Assembly: GCA_963744005.1 (NCBI GenBank)
Contig: CAVURU010000003.1
Location: forward strand, 3,472,001-3,536,000
DNA: 64,000 nt
Source: Palsa-504 sp963744005
GTDB taxonomy: Bacteria; Actinomycetota; Actinomycetes; Streptosporangiales; Streptosporangiaceae
Direction: 5' to 3'
Part shown: one piece after another, positions 8,125-15,464 of the stretch
How positions within the stretch are numbered: position 1 is the first letter of the stretch
Layout of the letters: each line of letters opens with the position of its first letter
Notes under the pieces: generated by a model
The model's input: only the letters and a program-made list of their open reading frames with translations
What the model was told of the DNA's origin: nothing
Databases searched by the model: none
Program-made: the position numbers and the translations under genes

Positions 8125-8679
8125 ATGAAGACTTGTGCACGAATCGCCGTGGCGGCATCTGCGGTCCTAAGTATCGCGGCGTGCTCGAGCGGGAGCCAGG
8201 CGACACCGGGGAGTTCTGCTTCGTCGGCATCCGCCGTGCCAGTTACCGCTGCGTCAGCGTCGTCGCCGTCGGCGAGGGCGAGTGCGGCGCCGGAGACCGC
8301 TGCTGGTGCCCGGGTCGCTGCGAGCCGGTTCTTCGGTCTCTACACCGCCAGCCAGTACGCCGAAGCATGGACGCTCCTTCCGCCATCCACGCGGCGCTCG
8401 ATATCGCAGGAGACGTGGACCGCAGTCCACCAGGCATGCCCGAGTGCCTCAGCTGGACTGGCCTTCAAGATCACCGACGTGACGGTTACCGGGAACACGG
8501 CCGTGGTGACCTACACATTGGCCGGGGCCGCCTCTGCGCTGGGCACCGCCACTCAGGCATTCACTTACTCGCAGGGTCAATGGTGGCTGGTGCTCAGCGA
8601 TCCCGGCATGTATGAGCACGGCAGCGTCAAGAAGGACATTGCTGCTGCCAAGGCACAGGGGCAATGCTCTGGTAGCTGA
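8125..8679 (+). CDS. Secreted lipoprotein of unknown function
   Basis: 184 residues from the ATG at 8125, which has GGGAGGGG eight bases upstream. A signal peptide with lipobox SIAAC (cysteine about residue 20) predicts lipid anchoring to the outside of the membrane. A Ser/Ala/Pro-rich linker (about 21-60) follows. The remaining domain (SRFFGLYTASQYAEAWTLL, then QGQWWLVLSD) resembles the NTF2-like or SnoaL-like lipoprotein domains common in Actinobacteria: an alpha helix pair, then a curved sheet ending in a Trp-rich strand. Composition is backbone-like. No operon partner is visible. Confidence 0.75.
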   Translation: MKTCARIAVAASAVLSIAACSSGSQATPGSSASSASAVPVTAASASSPSARASAAPETAAGARVAASRFFGLYTASQYAEAWTLLPPSTRRSISQETWTAVHQACPSASAGLAFKITDVTVTGNTAVVTYTLAGAASALGTATQAFTYSQGQWWLVLSDPGMYEHGSVKKDIAAAKAQGQCSGS

Positions 8680-8967
8680 GCATTAACCGGCTGAGGCAAG
8701 TAGTCCGCCGTCAAGACGGGGTTAACAGTGTTCCTGCTGGCACGAGTCGTCCCGTACAGCAGCTAGGTACAGCAACCCATACGCACTACGGCCGTCCTGA
8801 GCAAACCCCCACAGACGCACTATGCTGCGCGGTTCGACCGGGAGCAGGACCATGCCAGTAGTTCGGGACGAAGAGGCCACCCGCACTGCCGAATTCGGCT
8901 ATGCAGGCATATCAAGGCGGCCGCCGCGGCCTCATGGTCGAGAGCCTTCGCGCCGTAGCCTTGTCCC
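8680..8967. repeat. Integration-scar sequence, copy D
   Basis: No gene is supported. From about 8768 to 8864 (gtacagcaac to agtagtt) it aligns gaplessly with copy A at about 5376-5472. It also carries the double gtacagc motif (8753 and 8768) seen at the integrase end near 10310. Confidence 0.5.
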
Positions 8968-9429
8968 ATGGGACAACCCAGCGAAAGCGATTATGACCGC
9001 CCGGGTGCTATCTACACGGCGGTCATCGTGGCTTTGGTCGGAGAAGATCGCGCGAACTATGACCCATGGTCGCCAGTGACCTACGTCGACGCCACCGCGC
9101 GCTCTTCCGCCGGACCGGTCGCGGTTTCTGAGGTGGTGACCAGTCCCATCCCCGTCGCGGTCCAGCACCGGGTAGCCCGGGCCCTGGCCGCCCGCACGCA
9201 GGTGCGGTTCGTGGACGACCCGCGGTCGGTGATCCTGCCCGACGGCCGGGTCCGGGACCTATGTCGGCTGATCACGCTGGCGCCAGTACCGGCCGCCGGT
9301 CGCCCGGTCGAAGTCGGAGCGCGGTCTTATGCCGGGCCCCTTGGCCGGATGAGCTGCACCTTCATCGTGGACGGGACCGGTGCCCACTGGCGGGTGACCG
9401 GCACCACTGGTATCTACTCCAGTTCGTGA
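8968..9429 (+). CDS. Hypothetical protein
   Basis: 153 residues with strong G/C third-position bias, so probably a real gene. No signal peptide or membrane segment is seen. The sequence (VRFVDDPRSVILPDGRVRDL, then GPLGRMSCTFIVDGTGAHW) looks like a small alpha/beta fold ending in beta strands. I do not recognise a family. No clear ribosome site precedes the ATG at 8968, so the start is uncertain. It lies 94 bases before the next gene on the same strand and could be co-transcribed with it. Confidence 0.5.
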   Translation: MGQPSESDYDRPGAIYTAVIVALVGEDRANYDPWSPVTYVDATARSSAGPVAVSEVVTSPIPVAVQHRVARALAARTQVRFVDDPRSVILPDGRVRDLCRLITLAPVPAAGRPVEVGARSYAGPLGRMSCTFIVDGTGAHWRVTGTTGIYSSS

Positions 9430-9523
9430 GCTCCGCCCGGGAACGGGAGCCGCCGCAGATAGCCAGCGCTCGGTCTGGGCTGCCTCAGGCGGGGTGGACT
9501 CTCGTGGCCCATAGCCTGATGGC

Positions 9524-10105
9524 ATGAGTTTCTTTGACATTACCCGGCCCTCTGTGTCGCCGCCGTGGGGCGGATCCGAGCGCCCGGCCTGGGAGCGACC
9601 AGACGGCGTGAACCCCGGAGTGGCCCACATCGGCTTGATGCTGATCCGTACCGATGAGGTGGCCGTGGCCGTGACCAGCGTGGCGGCCTACCCGAACGGC
9701 TTCGAGTTCACCGTCGAGGCGCAGCTGCATCACCAGGACCTCACCTGGGGCATAAGCCCCCTGGACCCGGCCTCCGATCCACGTTCGGAGCAGGATCCTG
9801 ACCAGGCCCTGCGGCTGGGAGTCCTGTACGCCGATGGCCGCCGAGCCCGGACCAGCACCTACCAGCCAGTGCCTGCCGAATCCGGCTGGGATGAAAACCT
9901 GATCCTGCAGGAAACCAGCACCGGCGGGACCGGCCGTATGTGGCGCGGGGAGTTCTGGGTTCACCCGCTGCCACCAGACGGCCCAGTGACCTTCGTCGTG
10001 TCCTGGCTGCTGCGCGACGTACCTGAGACCCGCACCGACCTGGACGGCTCGGTGATCCATGAGGCTGCCAGCCGCGCCGTGATCGTGTGGCCCGAGGAAC
10101 CATGA
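9524..10105 (+). CDS. Conserved hypothetical protein, beta-sandwich type
   Basis: 193 residues. It is Trp/Pro-rich and beta-rich, with the conserved-looking stretch TSTGGTGRMWRGEFWVHPLP followed by PDGPVTFVVSWLLRDV and a final AVIVWPEEP. I know similar unnamed proteins from Actinobacteria but no function. No signal peptide is visible. No ribosome site is obvious before the ATG at 9524, and a leaderless transcript is possible. It ends just before the tRNA-Ala scar, so it lies at the edge of an integrated unit. Confidence 0.6.
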   Translation: MSFFDITRPSVSPPWGGSERPAWERPDGVNPGVAHIGLMLIRTDEVAVAVTSVAAYPNGFEFTVEAQLHHQDLTWGISPLDPASDPRSEQDPDQALRLGVLYADGRRARTSTYQPVPAESGWDENLILQETSTGGTGRMWRGEFWVHPLPPDGPVTFVVSWLLRDVPETRTDLDGSVIHEAASRAVIVWPEEP

Positions 10106-10233
10106 CCAGCTCCGCCCAGGCCAAGCGAAGCAGTGCAGCACCAAAGTGCAGCAACCAATCCGACCTGCAGCTGACTTTGGGCGACCTCTTCCAAGTTCTG
10201 ACTTGCCCAAACGACCTCTAACGACCTCTCCGA
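10106..10233. repeat. Integration-scar sequence, copy E left part
   Basis: Holds two gtgcagca motifs (about 10134 and 10144) and cccaaacgacctctaacg, matching 7157-7250. It abuts the tRNA-Ala fragment. No gene. Confidence 0.45.
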
Positions 10234-10282
10234 GGCTGGTTTGCAACCAGAAGGTCAGGGGTTCGAGCCCCCTTAGCTCCAC
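10234..10282 (+). other. 3' half of tRNA-Ala(TGC), probable attachment-site duplicate
   Basis: The segment reads as the anticodon arm (gctgg, loop TTTGCAA, ccag), variable region AAGGTC, a perfect T-arm (AGGGG TTCGAGC CCCCT) and acceptor end TTAGCTCCA of tRNA-Ala with anticodon TGC. The 5' half (acceptor, D-arm) is missing upstream, so it is not a working gene. Tyrosine integrases commonly insert at tRNA 3' ends and leave such duplicates. The decayed integrase gene ends 56 bases to the right and points at it, the usual arrangement. Confidence 0.7.
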
Positions 10283-10337
10283 AAGCTTTTCGAACAAATA
10301 TCCCCCGTGTACAGCTGCGAAGTACAGCAACGTGCAG

Positions 10338-10920
10338 CTACTCGGCTTCCTCGGGCGGCTCGGCAGGCGACATCGCGAGAGCGTCACTGAGTCGCCGGAA
10401 CGCGTCAAGGGTCGTCTTGTCCGGCACCATCGTGTAGATCTCCATCGTGATGGCGATCTTGCTGTGCCGCAGGATCCGCATGGCCACCCGGGGATGCACG
10501 TCGAGCGCCGCCAGGAGCGATCCGCAGGTACGGCGGCTGTCATGTACCCGGATCCGGCGCCCGCCAGCCTTGGCGCAGCGCAGGTCAAAGCGGCGGCTGA
10601 CCGCCCGCGGCTCAATCGCGCGGCCGGAGCGCGTGGTGAAGACAAGACCGTCAACGGGCCAGGAGCCGCCGTTTTCTTCCAGCCCGGGTGCGTATGCGGT
10701 ATTGGGCCTCGCGCTGGAGCCTCAGTGCAGCGAGGCAGATATCAGGAAGCGGGAGAATGTCCGTGCTGCCGTCAGTTTTCAATTGCTGCTGGTGGATGAG
10801 CTCGCGGCCGACGCGCTGAAGGTGCCACTCAAGCGAGACCTCGGCATCATCCAGGTCAATAGAGGACCAGATGAGCCCTGCGCCTCGCCCTTGCGCAGGC
10901 CGTCGGGGTAGCGGACCGGA
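10338..10920 (-). pseudogene. Decayed tyrosine integrase, C-terminal catalytic part
   Basis: Read leftwards, the catalytic half of an actinobacterial tyrosine recombinase can be followed through three frames: GLRKGEAQ, then GLIWSSIDLDDAEV with LPDICLAALRLQREAQ, then GLVFTTRSGRAIEPRAVS and on to a TAG at 10338-10340. The last part keeps box II, VHDSRRTCGSLLAALDVHP, with H-x-x-R, LRHSK with the catalytic His, and the nucleophile Tyr in TMEIYT. At least two frameshifts (near 10685 and 10880) and the missing N-terminal half make it non-functional. It ends beside the tRNA-Ala half. Its left flank (gtgcagctactcgg) recurs at 18010-18023, where only the tail of a second copy seems left. Confidence 0.85.
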
Positions 10921-11428
10921 GTGCGGAGATGGCGGTGGCTGACCGGGGCAGCCGCCGGGTGAGGAGGGGGAAAGCCAGGGCTACCAGCAGGTACACGAGG
11001 GTGCCGAACACGGCGAGGATGGGCAGCCCGGCTCCGGCCGCGGAGCCGATGGCGGCGGTGACCCAGACTCCGGCGGCGGTGGTCAGGCCGCGGACGGAGT
11101 CGCGGCGGACGAAGATGACGCCCGCGCCGATGAAGCCGATGCCGCTGACGATCTGGGCGGCGACCCGGGAGGGGACCAGGATGACGCGGCCGGTTTGCAG
11201 GACGTCGGCGAATCCGTACTTGCTAACCAGCATGAACAGGGCCGCGCCGACTCCCACGAGGGTGTAGGTGCGCAGTCCGGCGTTCTTCTGCCGGATCTCC
11301 CGTTCCAGTCCGATGGCGGCGGACAGCATCAGGGCCAGGCCCAGTTCCCCGGCCTGGGTCCAGCCCTCGCCGCCGGATACGGCGGGGTTAACGGCCTGGG
11401 TGAAAGCCAGATAACTGGCCGGAGTCAT
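10856..11428 (-). CDS. mgtC: MgtC/SapB-family membrane protein with truncated C-terminus
   Basis: 190 residues. The N-terminal MgtC domain is intact: membrane helices with LALMLSAAIGLEREIRQK, GLRTYTLVGVGAALFML, SGIGFIGAGVIFVRRD and TTAAGVWVTAAIGSAAGAG. MgtC proteins affect magnesium and phosphate physiology and the F-type ATPase. Usual proteins run to about 220-240 residues with an ACT-like C-terminal domain. Here, after LTRRLPRSATAISAL, the frame runs into the integrase remnant and ends in an unrelated Arg-rich tail (TACARARRRAHLVLY). It lies beside a phosphate transporter on the same strand, 62 bases downstream. Membrane function may survive; the regulatory tail is lost. Confidence 0.8.
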   Translation of the reverse strand: MTPASYLAFTQAVNPAVSGGEGWTQAGELGLALMLSAAIGLEREIRQKNAGLRTYTLVGVGAALFMLVSKYGFADVLQTGRVILVPSRVAAQIVSGIGFIGAGVIFVRRDSVRGLTTAAGVWVTAAIGSAAGAGLPILAVFGTLVYLLVALAFPLLTRRLPRSATAISALRSATPTACARARRRAHLVLY

Positions 11429-11490
11429 CTGACCAGGTTATCCGGCGTCCTTCTTCCGGGCGGCCAGCGGCGGCCGCCCGCGGCTGGAGT

Positions 11491-12888
11491 TCAGAGCGGT
11501 GTTGCGCTGGTGGTGACAGCGACCGGCTGGCGGGCGGGGCGGCGGTCGGGGATGTCTTCGAGGCTGCGTCCGGCGGGTTCGGGCAGCACGAGGGTGAGCG
11601 CGAAGCCGAGGACGGAAACCCCGGCGGTGAGAAGCAGGGTGCCGCGCAGGCCGAGAGAGGATTGCAGCAGCGGGAACAGGAACACCCCGATGAAGGCGCC
11701 GAGCTTGCCGATGCCCGCCGAGATGCCGTGGCCGGTGGCGCGCATGTCGACCGGGTACAGCTCGCTGGGCAGCACGAACGTGGTCATGTTCGGGCCGAAC
11801 TCGGTGAAGAAGTAGCTCACCCCGTAGACCAGCAGGAACGGTGCGACGGCGGTGGTCATGCCGGGGATGGCGCCGAGGATCAGGAAGCACGCCGCCATGA
11901 CGGCGAAGCCGGTGAGCTGCAGGCGACGGTGGCCGATCTTGTCCAGCCGGATGATGGCCAGGATGTAGCCGGGTACGGCCGCGACCGTGAAGATGGCCAG
12001 CTGCAGGGCGATCTTGGTCATGGTGGAGGCGTGCGGGTCGATCAGGCTGAGGATCTGCGGGGTGGAGATGGTGTTGCCGTAGTAGGCGTAGTCGAGCAGG
12101 AACCAGCAGCCTGCCGTCCCGGCCAGCATGATCAGCCAGCGGCGGTTGGTCAGGAACGCCCGCAGGCCCATTGGCTGGTGGCTGCCCGCCTCGGCGCTGG
12201 ACAGGGCGGAGGTCTCGGTGGCGGCTCGCTCGGCGCGTTGCCGGACCTGGGCCTGGTAGCGGGGTGATTCGGGCATCCGGCAGCGCAGGTAGATCACGGC
12301 AGCGGCGGGGACGGCACCGAGGCCGAGCAGGACCCGCCAGGCCATGTCGGTGCTGACGCCGGAGCCGAGCAGGGCCAGGGCGACAAGCGGGCCGATGATC
12401 AGGCCGAGGGCCTGGGTGCCGAAGACCATCCCGACGAGCTTGCCGCGGTCCTTGCGGTTGGCGTACTCACTGACCATGACGGCGCTGACGGGGTAGTCGC
12501 CGCCGACGCCGAAGCCGAGCAGGAACCGGAAGCCGAGCAGGACCCACAACGATCCGGACAGGGCCGAGCCGAGCGCCCCGGCGATCATGATGGCGGCGAC
12601 GATCCAGTACACGCGTTTTCGGCCGACGACGTCGGCGTACCGGCCGAAGACCAGCGCGCCGAGGAAGGCCGCGCCGAGCATGGTGCTGTTCAGCAGGGAC
12701 AGCTGGCCCGCGTTGAGGTGCCAGTCCTTGGTGATCAGCGCGGAGGCGATCCCGATGACGAACAGGTCGTAGGCGTCGGTGAAGAACCCGATGCCTGATG
12801 CCACGACGGCTCGCAGGTGGACGCGGCCGATGGAGGCCTCATCCAGTGCAGCGATCAAGTCCCCGGACTGCATCTCGGTCATGGTCAC
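11491..12888 (-). CDS. MFS phosphate:H+ symporter, PHS (Pho84-like) family
   Basis: 465 residues with twelve predicted membrane segments. Signature parts of the PHS family (TC 2.A.1.9) are visible: GIGFFTDAYDLFVIGIAS in TM1, the MFS loop GRYADVVGRKRVY, and GFGVGGDYPVSAVMVSEYAN with the buried Asp of the phosphate site, followed by RKDRGKLVGMVFGTQALG. It imports inorganic phosphate with protons. A PHO-box-like triple repeat lies 88 bases upstream on its strand. DUF3349 and PhoU genes are transcribed divergently on the other side, giving a compact phosphate block. mgtC follows on the same strand. No frame problems. Confidence 0.9.
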   Translation of the reverse strand: MTMTEMQSGDLIAALDEASIGRVHLRAVVASGIGFFTDAYDLFVIGIASALITKDWHLNAGQLSLLNSTMLGAAFLGALVFGRYADVVGRKRVYWIVAAIMIAGALGSALSGSLWVLLGFRFLLGFGVGGDYPVSAVMVSEYANRKDRGKLVGMVFGTQALGLIIGPLVALALLGSGVSTDMAWRVLLGLGAVPAAAVIYLRCRMPESPRYQAQVRQRAERAATETSALSSAEAGSHQPMGLRAFLTNRRWLIMLAGTAGCWFLLDYAYYGNTISTPQILSLIDPHASTMTKIALQLAIFTVAAVPGYILAIIRLDKIGHRRLQLTGFAVMAACFLILGAIPGMTTAVAPFLLVYGVSYFFTEFGPNMTTFVLPSELYPVDMRATGHGISAGIGKLGAFIGVFLFPLLQSSLGLRGTLLLTAGVSVLGFALTLVLPEPAGRSLEDIPDRRPARQPVAVTTSATPL

Positions 12889-12975
12889 CTAGCCCCGCTA
12901 TGACCCCGCCAGGTCGCTGACCTGGCTGTGATCAGTCCGATACCACGAGCACCGTATGCCTGACGGGCAACGCGC

Positions 12976-13005
12976 ACCCGAACCAGAGATGAACAGGAGA
13001 TGAAC
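12976..13005 (-). promoter_or_regulatory. PHO-box-like direct repeats before the phosphate transporter
   Basis: On the minus strand three units sit exactly 11 bp apart: GTTCATCT (13005-12998), GTTCATCT (12994-12987) and the weaker GTTCGGGT (12983-12976). Actinobacterial PhoP binds 11-bp direct repeats of the GTTCACC type (known from Streptomyces). Location 88 bases before the phosphate transporter start supports phosphate-starvation control. Confidence 0.65.
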
Positions 13006-13137
13006 CAAGATCAAACGGCATCCGAACGAAATCAATTGCCGGGCGGTAAACTTTCCTTTCGTGACCGTAACCACCTGTTCTTCCCGCAGACACCTGCTGG
13101 CTGCCCAGTGAAAGTCTTGCCGGGGCAAGATAAGCAG

Positions 13138-13443
13138 ATGGCGCTCTCCGGCGTTCTGGCCCGCGTGATCGGATGGCTCCGGGCGGGCTATCCCGACGGG
13201 GTCCCGGACGCCGACTACGTGCCGTTGTTCGCTCTCCTCGGCAGCCAGCTGACTGACGATGAGGTGACCGCGGTCGCTGACGAGCTGGCCTGCGAGAGCG
13301 ATCCGGATTCAGCCCAGGCCATCGGCCGGGCCATCACGGCGGCTACCAGCCATGACCGGCCCACCGATGCCGACATCAACCGGGTCCGGGCCCGGCTGGT
13401 TGCTGGTGGCTGGCCGCTCGCCGAGCCTGGCAGGGCCAGCTAG
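13138..13443 (+). CDS. DUF3349 family protein
   Basis: 101 residues from the ATG at 13138 (MALSGVLARVIGWLRAGYPD). An upstream in-frame ATG at 13000 would add 46 residues with no family similarity and would overlap the PHO-box region, so the inner start is preferred although its ribosome site is weak. The sequence GVPDADYVPLFALLGSQLTD matches the actinobacterial DUF3349 family, small helical proteins of unknown function. It ends 17 bases before phoU on the same strand, so both are likely one operon divergent from the phosphate transporter. Confidence 0.75.
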   Translation: MALSGVLARVIGWLRAGYPDGVPDADYVPLFALLGSQLTDDEVTAVADELACESDPDSAQAIGRAITAATSHDRPTDADINRVRARLVAGGWPLAEPGRAS

Positions 13444-13460
13444 GCCCCGGGGGCTGCCTG

Positions 13461-14114
13461 ATGTCAGTGCCCGGATCCGATCACCGGCGTGATTTCGACC
13501 GCCGCATGGACGTCCTCGACGTGAAGGTCGTCGAGTTGTTCGCGATGGTCTGTGAGGACCTTCCGAGAGTGAATGAGACGCTCCTGGCCGGCGCCGATCA
13601 AGCGGCCGGGCAGCTGGCCGAGCGGGACCGGGCCATCGACACCCTCTACCGCGAGATTGAGCAGCTGGTCAGCCGGGAGATCCTGCTGCAAGCGCCGGTC
13701 GCCTCGGACCTGCGGTTCCTGCTGACCGTCCTGCAGATCGCCCCGGAACTGGAACGAACCCACGACCTGGAATGCCAGATCGCCGCCCGGGCGAGTCACT
13801 TCCTGGCGGCGGAACTGTCGCCGCGATGCCGGGCCCTGATCGAGCGGATGGGTGACCTGGCCGACGGCATGTGGCACCAGGCCGCCGACTGCTGGTACCA
13901 GCGGGACGGCTCGGCCGTCTCAGCCCTGGCCAAAGCCGACGATGAGATTCGCGAGCTTCACGCCAGCCTGGCGGCCGAGCTGGCTTCCGCCCAGATGCCG
14001 GGCGCGGTCACGGTGGAGCTCACGCTTGTAGGGCGCTTCTATGAACGGCTCGGCGATCACGCGCTCAACATCGCCCGGCGGATCAGCTCCCTGGCCGGAT
14101 CGGCGACCGGTTAG
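13461..14114 (+). CDS. phoU: PhoU-family phosphate signalling protein
   Basis: 217 residues, two three-helix PhoU repeats. The first contains DVLDVKVVELFAMVCEDLP and QAPVASDLRFLLTVLQI; the second ends with the signature LVGRFYERLGDHALNIARRI, whose Glu/Asp residues bind metal clusters. PhoU damps phosphate uptake and the PhoR/PhoP response, usually with the Pst transporter. Here it sits beside a Pho84-type symporter, and no pst genes are in the window, so it may act on that transporter or at a distance. It is co-directional with the DUF3349 gene, 17 bases apart. Confidence 0.9.
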   Translation: MSVPGSDHRRDFDRRMDVLDVKVVELFAMVCEDLPRVNETLLAGADQAAGQLAERDRAIDTLYREIEQLVSREILLQAPVASDLRFLLTVLQIAPELERTHDLECQIAARASHFLAAELSPRCRALIERMGDLADGMWHQAADCWYQRDGSAVSALAKADDEIRELHASLAAELASAQMPGAVTVELTLVGRFYERLGDHALNIARRISSLAGSATG

Positions 14115-14201
14115 TCCGGTTTCGGGTGGGTAGCAGATGGCAATGTTTCAGCTGAGCATGGTGGTGGTGGCCCGCCAGGCCTGCATGCTCGGCGTCTTGA
14201 G

Positions 14202-14843
14202 ATGTACGCTCCCATGATGGGGGAGCTGCGCACCTGCGAGAAATGCGGTGCCACGTTCGAGCCGCGCCGCGAGCACGCCCGGTTCTGCTCTGCCGCCTGC
14301 CGGATCGTCTGGAACCGTGAGCACACCAGCGGCCAGCTCACCGGCGACACCGCGCTCAGCTGGTCCGCCGGGGCGATGGACGACACGATCCAGCGGCTGG
14401 GCAAAGCCACCGGAATCGACCTGCCCGAGGCCGTCGCGCTGGTCAGCGAGTGTGTCTGGTGGGTCACCCTGGTCGACGCCACCATGGTCCGATACCACGA
14501 GGCGGCCTACGACACCGCTCTGGCCGCTCTCGTCCCGGTTGAACGCCGCGTCATCGAGGGAACCTTCACTGGGCTGCGGTTCGTCCGGAACTGGATGGGG
14601 TATCACGCCGACCCCGCCGACTTCATCCAGCCCGAGAACGGCCCCGACGGCCTCGAAGCCCCGGTAGCTTCATGGACATGGAGTTCGCTGCCTGCGGTTG
14701 AGCTCGGAGTGGTCGCGCCCAAGGGCCGCAAGTGGGAATCAGCCCGGTACAAGCAGTACGGCACCTACCTAGCCCGCCGCCCGCTCGGCGAGACCCTCAG
14801 CCGCGCCGCGGCCTTCCTCAACGACATCGCCGAGACCTCGTAA
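14202..14843 (+). CDS. Zinc-ribbon conserved hypothetical protein
   Basis: 213 residues. The N-terminus has a zinc ribbon: CEKCGATFEPRREHARFCS followed by AACR, four cysteines in CxxC...CxxxC spacing. The rest is helical (ECVWWVTLVDATMVRYHEAA, GLRFVRNWMGYHADPADFI). It ends with RYKQYGTYLARRPLGETLSR and a short AAFLND helix. Close relatives are common in Streptomyces and related genera, unnamed and often near mobile DNA; no activity is known to me. The start may be the ATG at 14202 or the one at 14217. Third-position bias is strong. Confidence 0.65.
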   Translation: MYAPMMGELRTCEKCGATFEPRREHARFCSAACRIVWNREHTSGQLTGDTALSWSAGAMDDTIQRLGKATGIDLPEAVALVSECVWWVTLVDATMVRYHEAAYDTALAALVPVERRVIEGTFTGLRFVRNWMGYHADPADFIQPENGPDGLEAPVASWTWSSLPAVELGVVAPKGRKWESARYKQYGTYLARRPLGETLSRAAAFLNDIAETS

Positions 14844-15464
14844 CCGTAGCTGCAGCCGGGCCCGCCGGAGGTACTGCCAAACCTGGTGCCAAAGCGGCAG
14901 ACAACGCCCGACACGAGCTGACGGCCCTGGAACGTCGGCCAAGCACGCAACCGGCCAACGACAGCTCTAGACGATGTGCCCACTCCTACGGATCAGATAG
15001 TCGGCTAGTACCGCAGAGCGTTGCCGAATTGAGCCGTTCTTTGATCAAGGCGGCGCCTCACGGCGCCGCTGGCCCGGCGTCAGCGCTCTCCCTCTGACCT
15101 TGACGGCCCCGGGTCGGCGCACGCCGGGCCACGTTCGGAGGCAGGGCAGATCATTGGGCTCAATGGCATGCAGACTGGGCTCGGGTGGCCGGGAGCTTCC
15201 TCATCGCCTGATTGTCCAGCTCCCGGCCACCGCGTCTAGGGCGGCCTGCGGCCGTCGCATGCGATCGGCTGTGCCGACGCTAGACCCGGCGACCGCTTAC
15301 AGGACCCGGCAGCAATCAGCAGGCTGGCAGGGGAGCAGCAACCAGGGGGTAGGGATCGGCGTCCAGGTGGTCTGACCTCGGCTGGTCATGATCAGCAGCC
15401 TGTCGACTTGGATCAAAGTTCGGTTGGGCCCGACGGTGTCCGGGACGCTGACTTGCGCTGGGGA
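14844..15464. repeat. Gene-free stretch with integration scar, copy F
   Basis: The stretch ggccaacgacagctctagacg (about 14953-14973) resembles copy A near 5234-5256. TACGGATCAGAT recurs at 14987-14998. A GC hairpin (ggcgcctcacggcgcc) lies at about 15052-15067. From 15100 to 15464 I see no gene with good codon bias or a ribosome site. The right end abuts the stop of the broken CocE gene. Confidence 0.45.
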
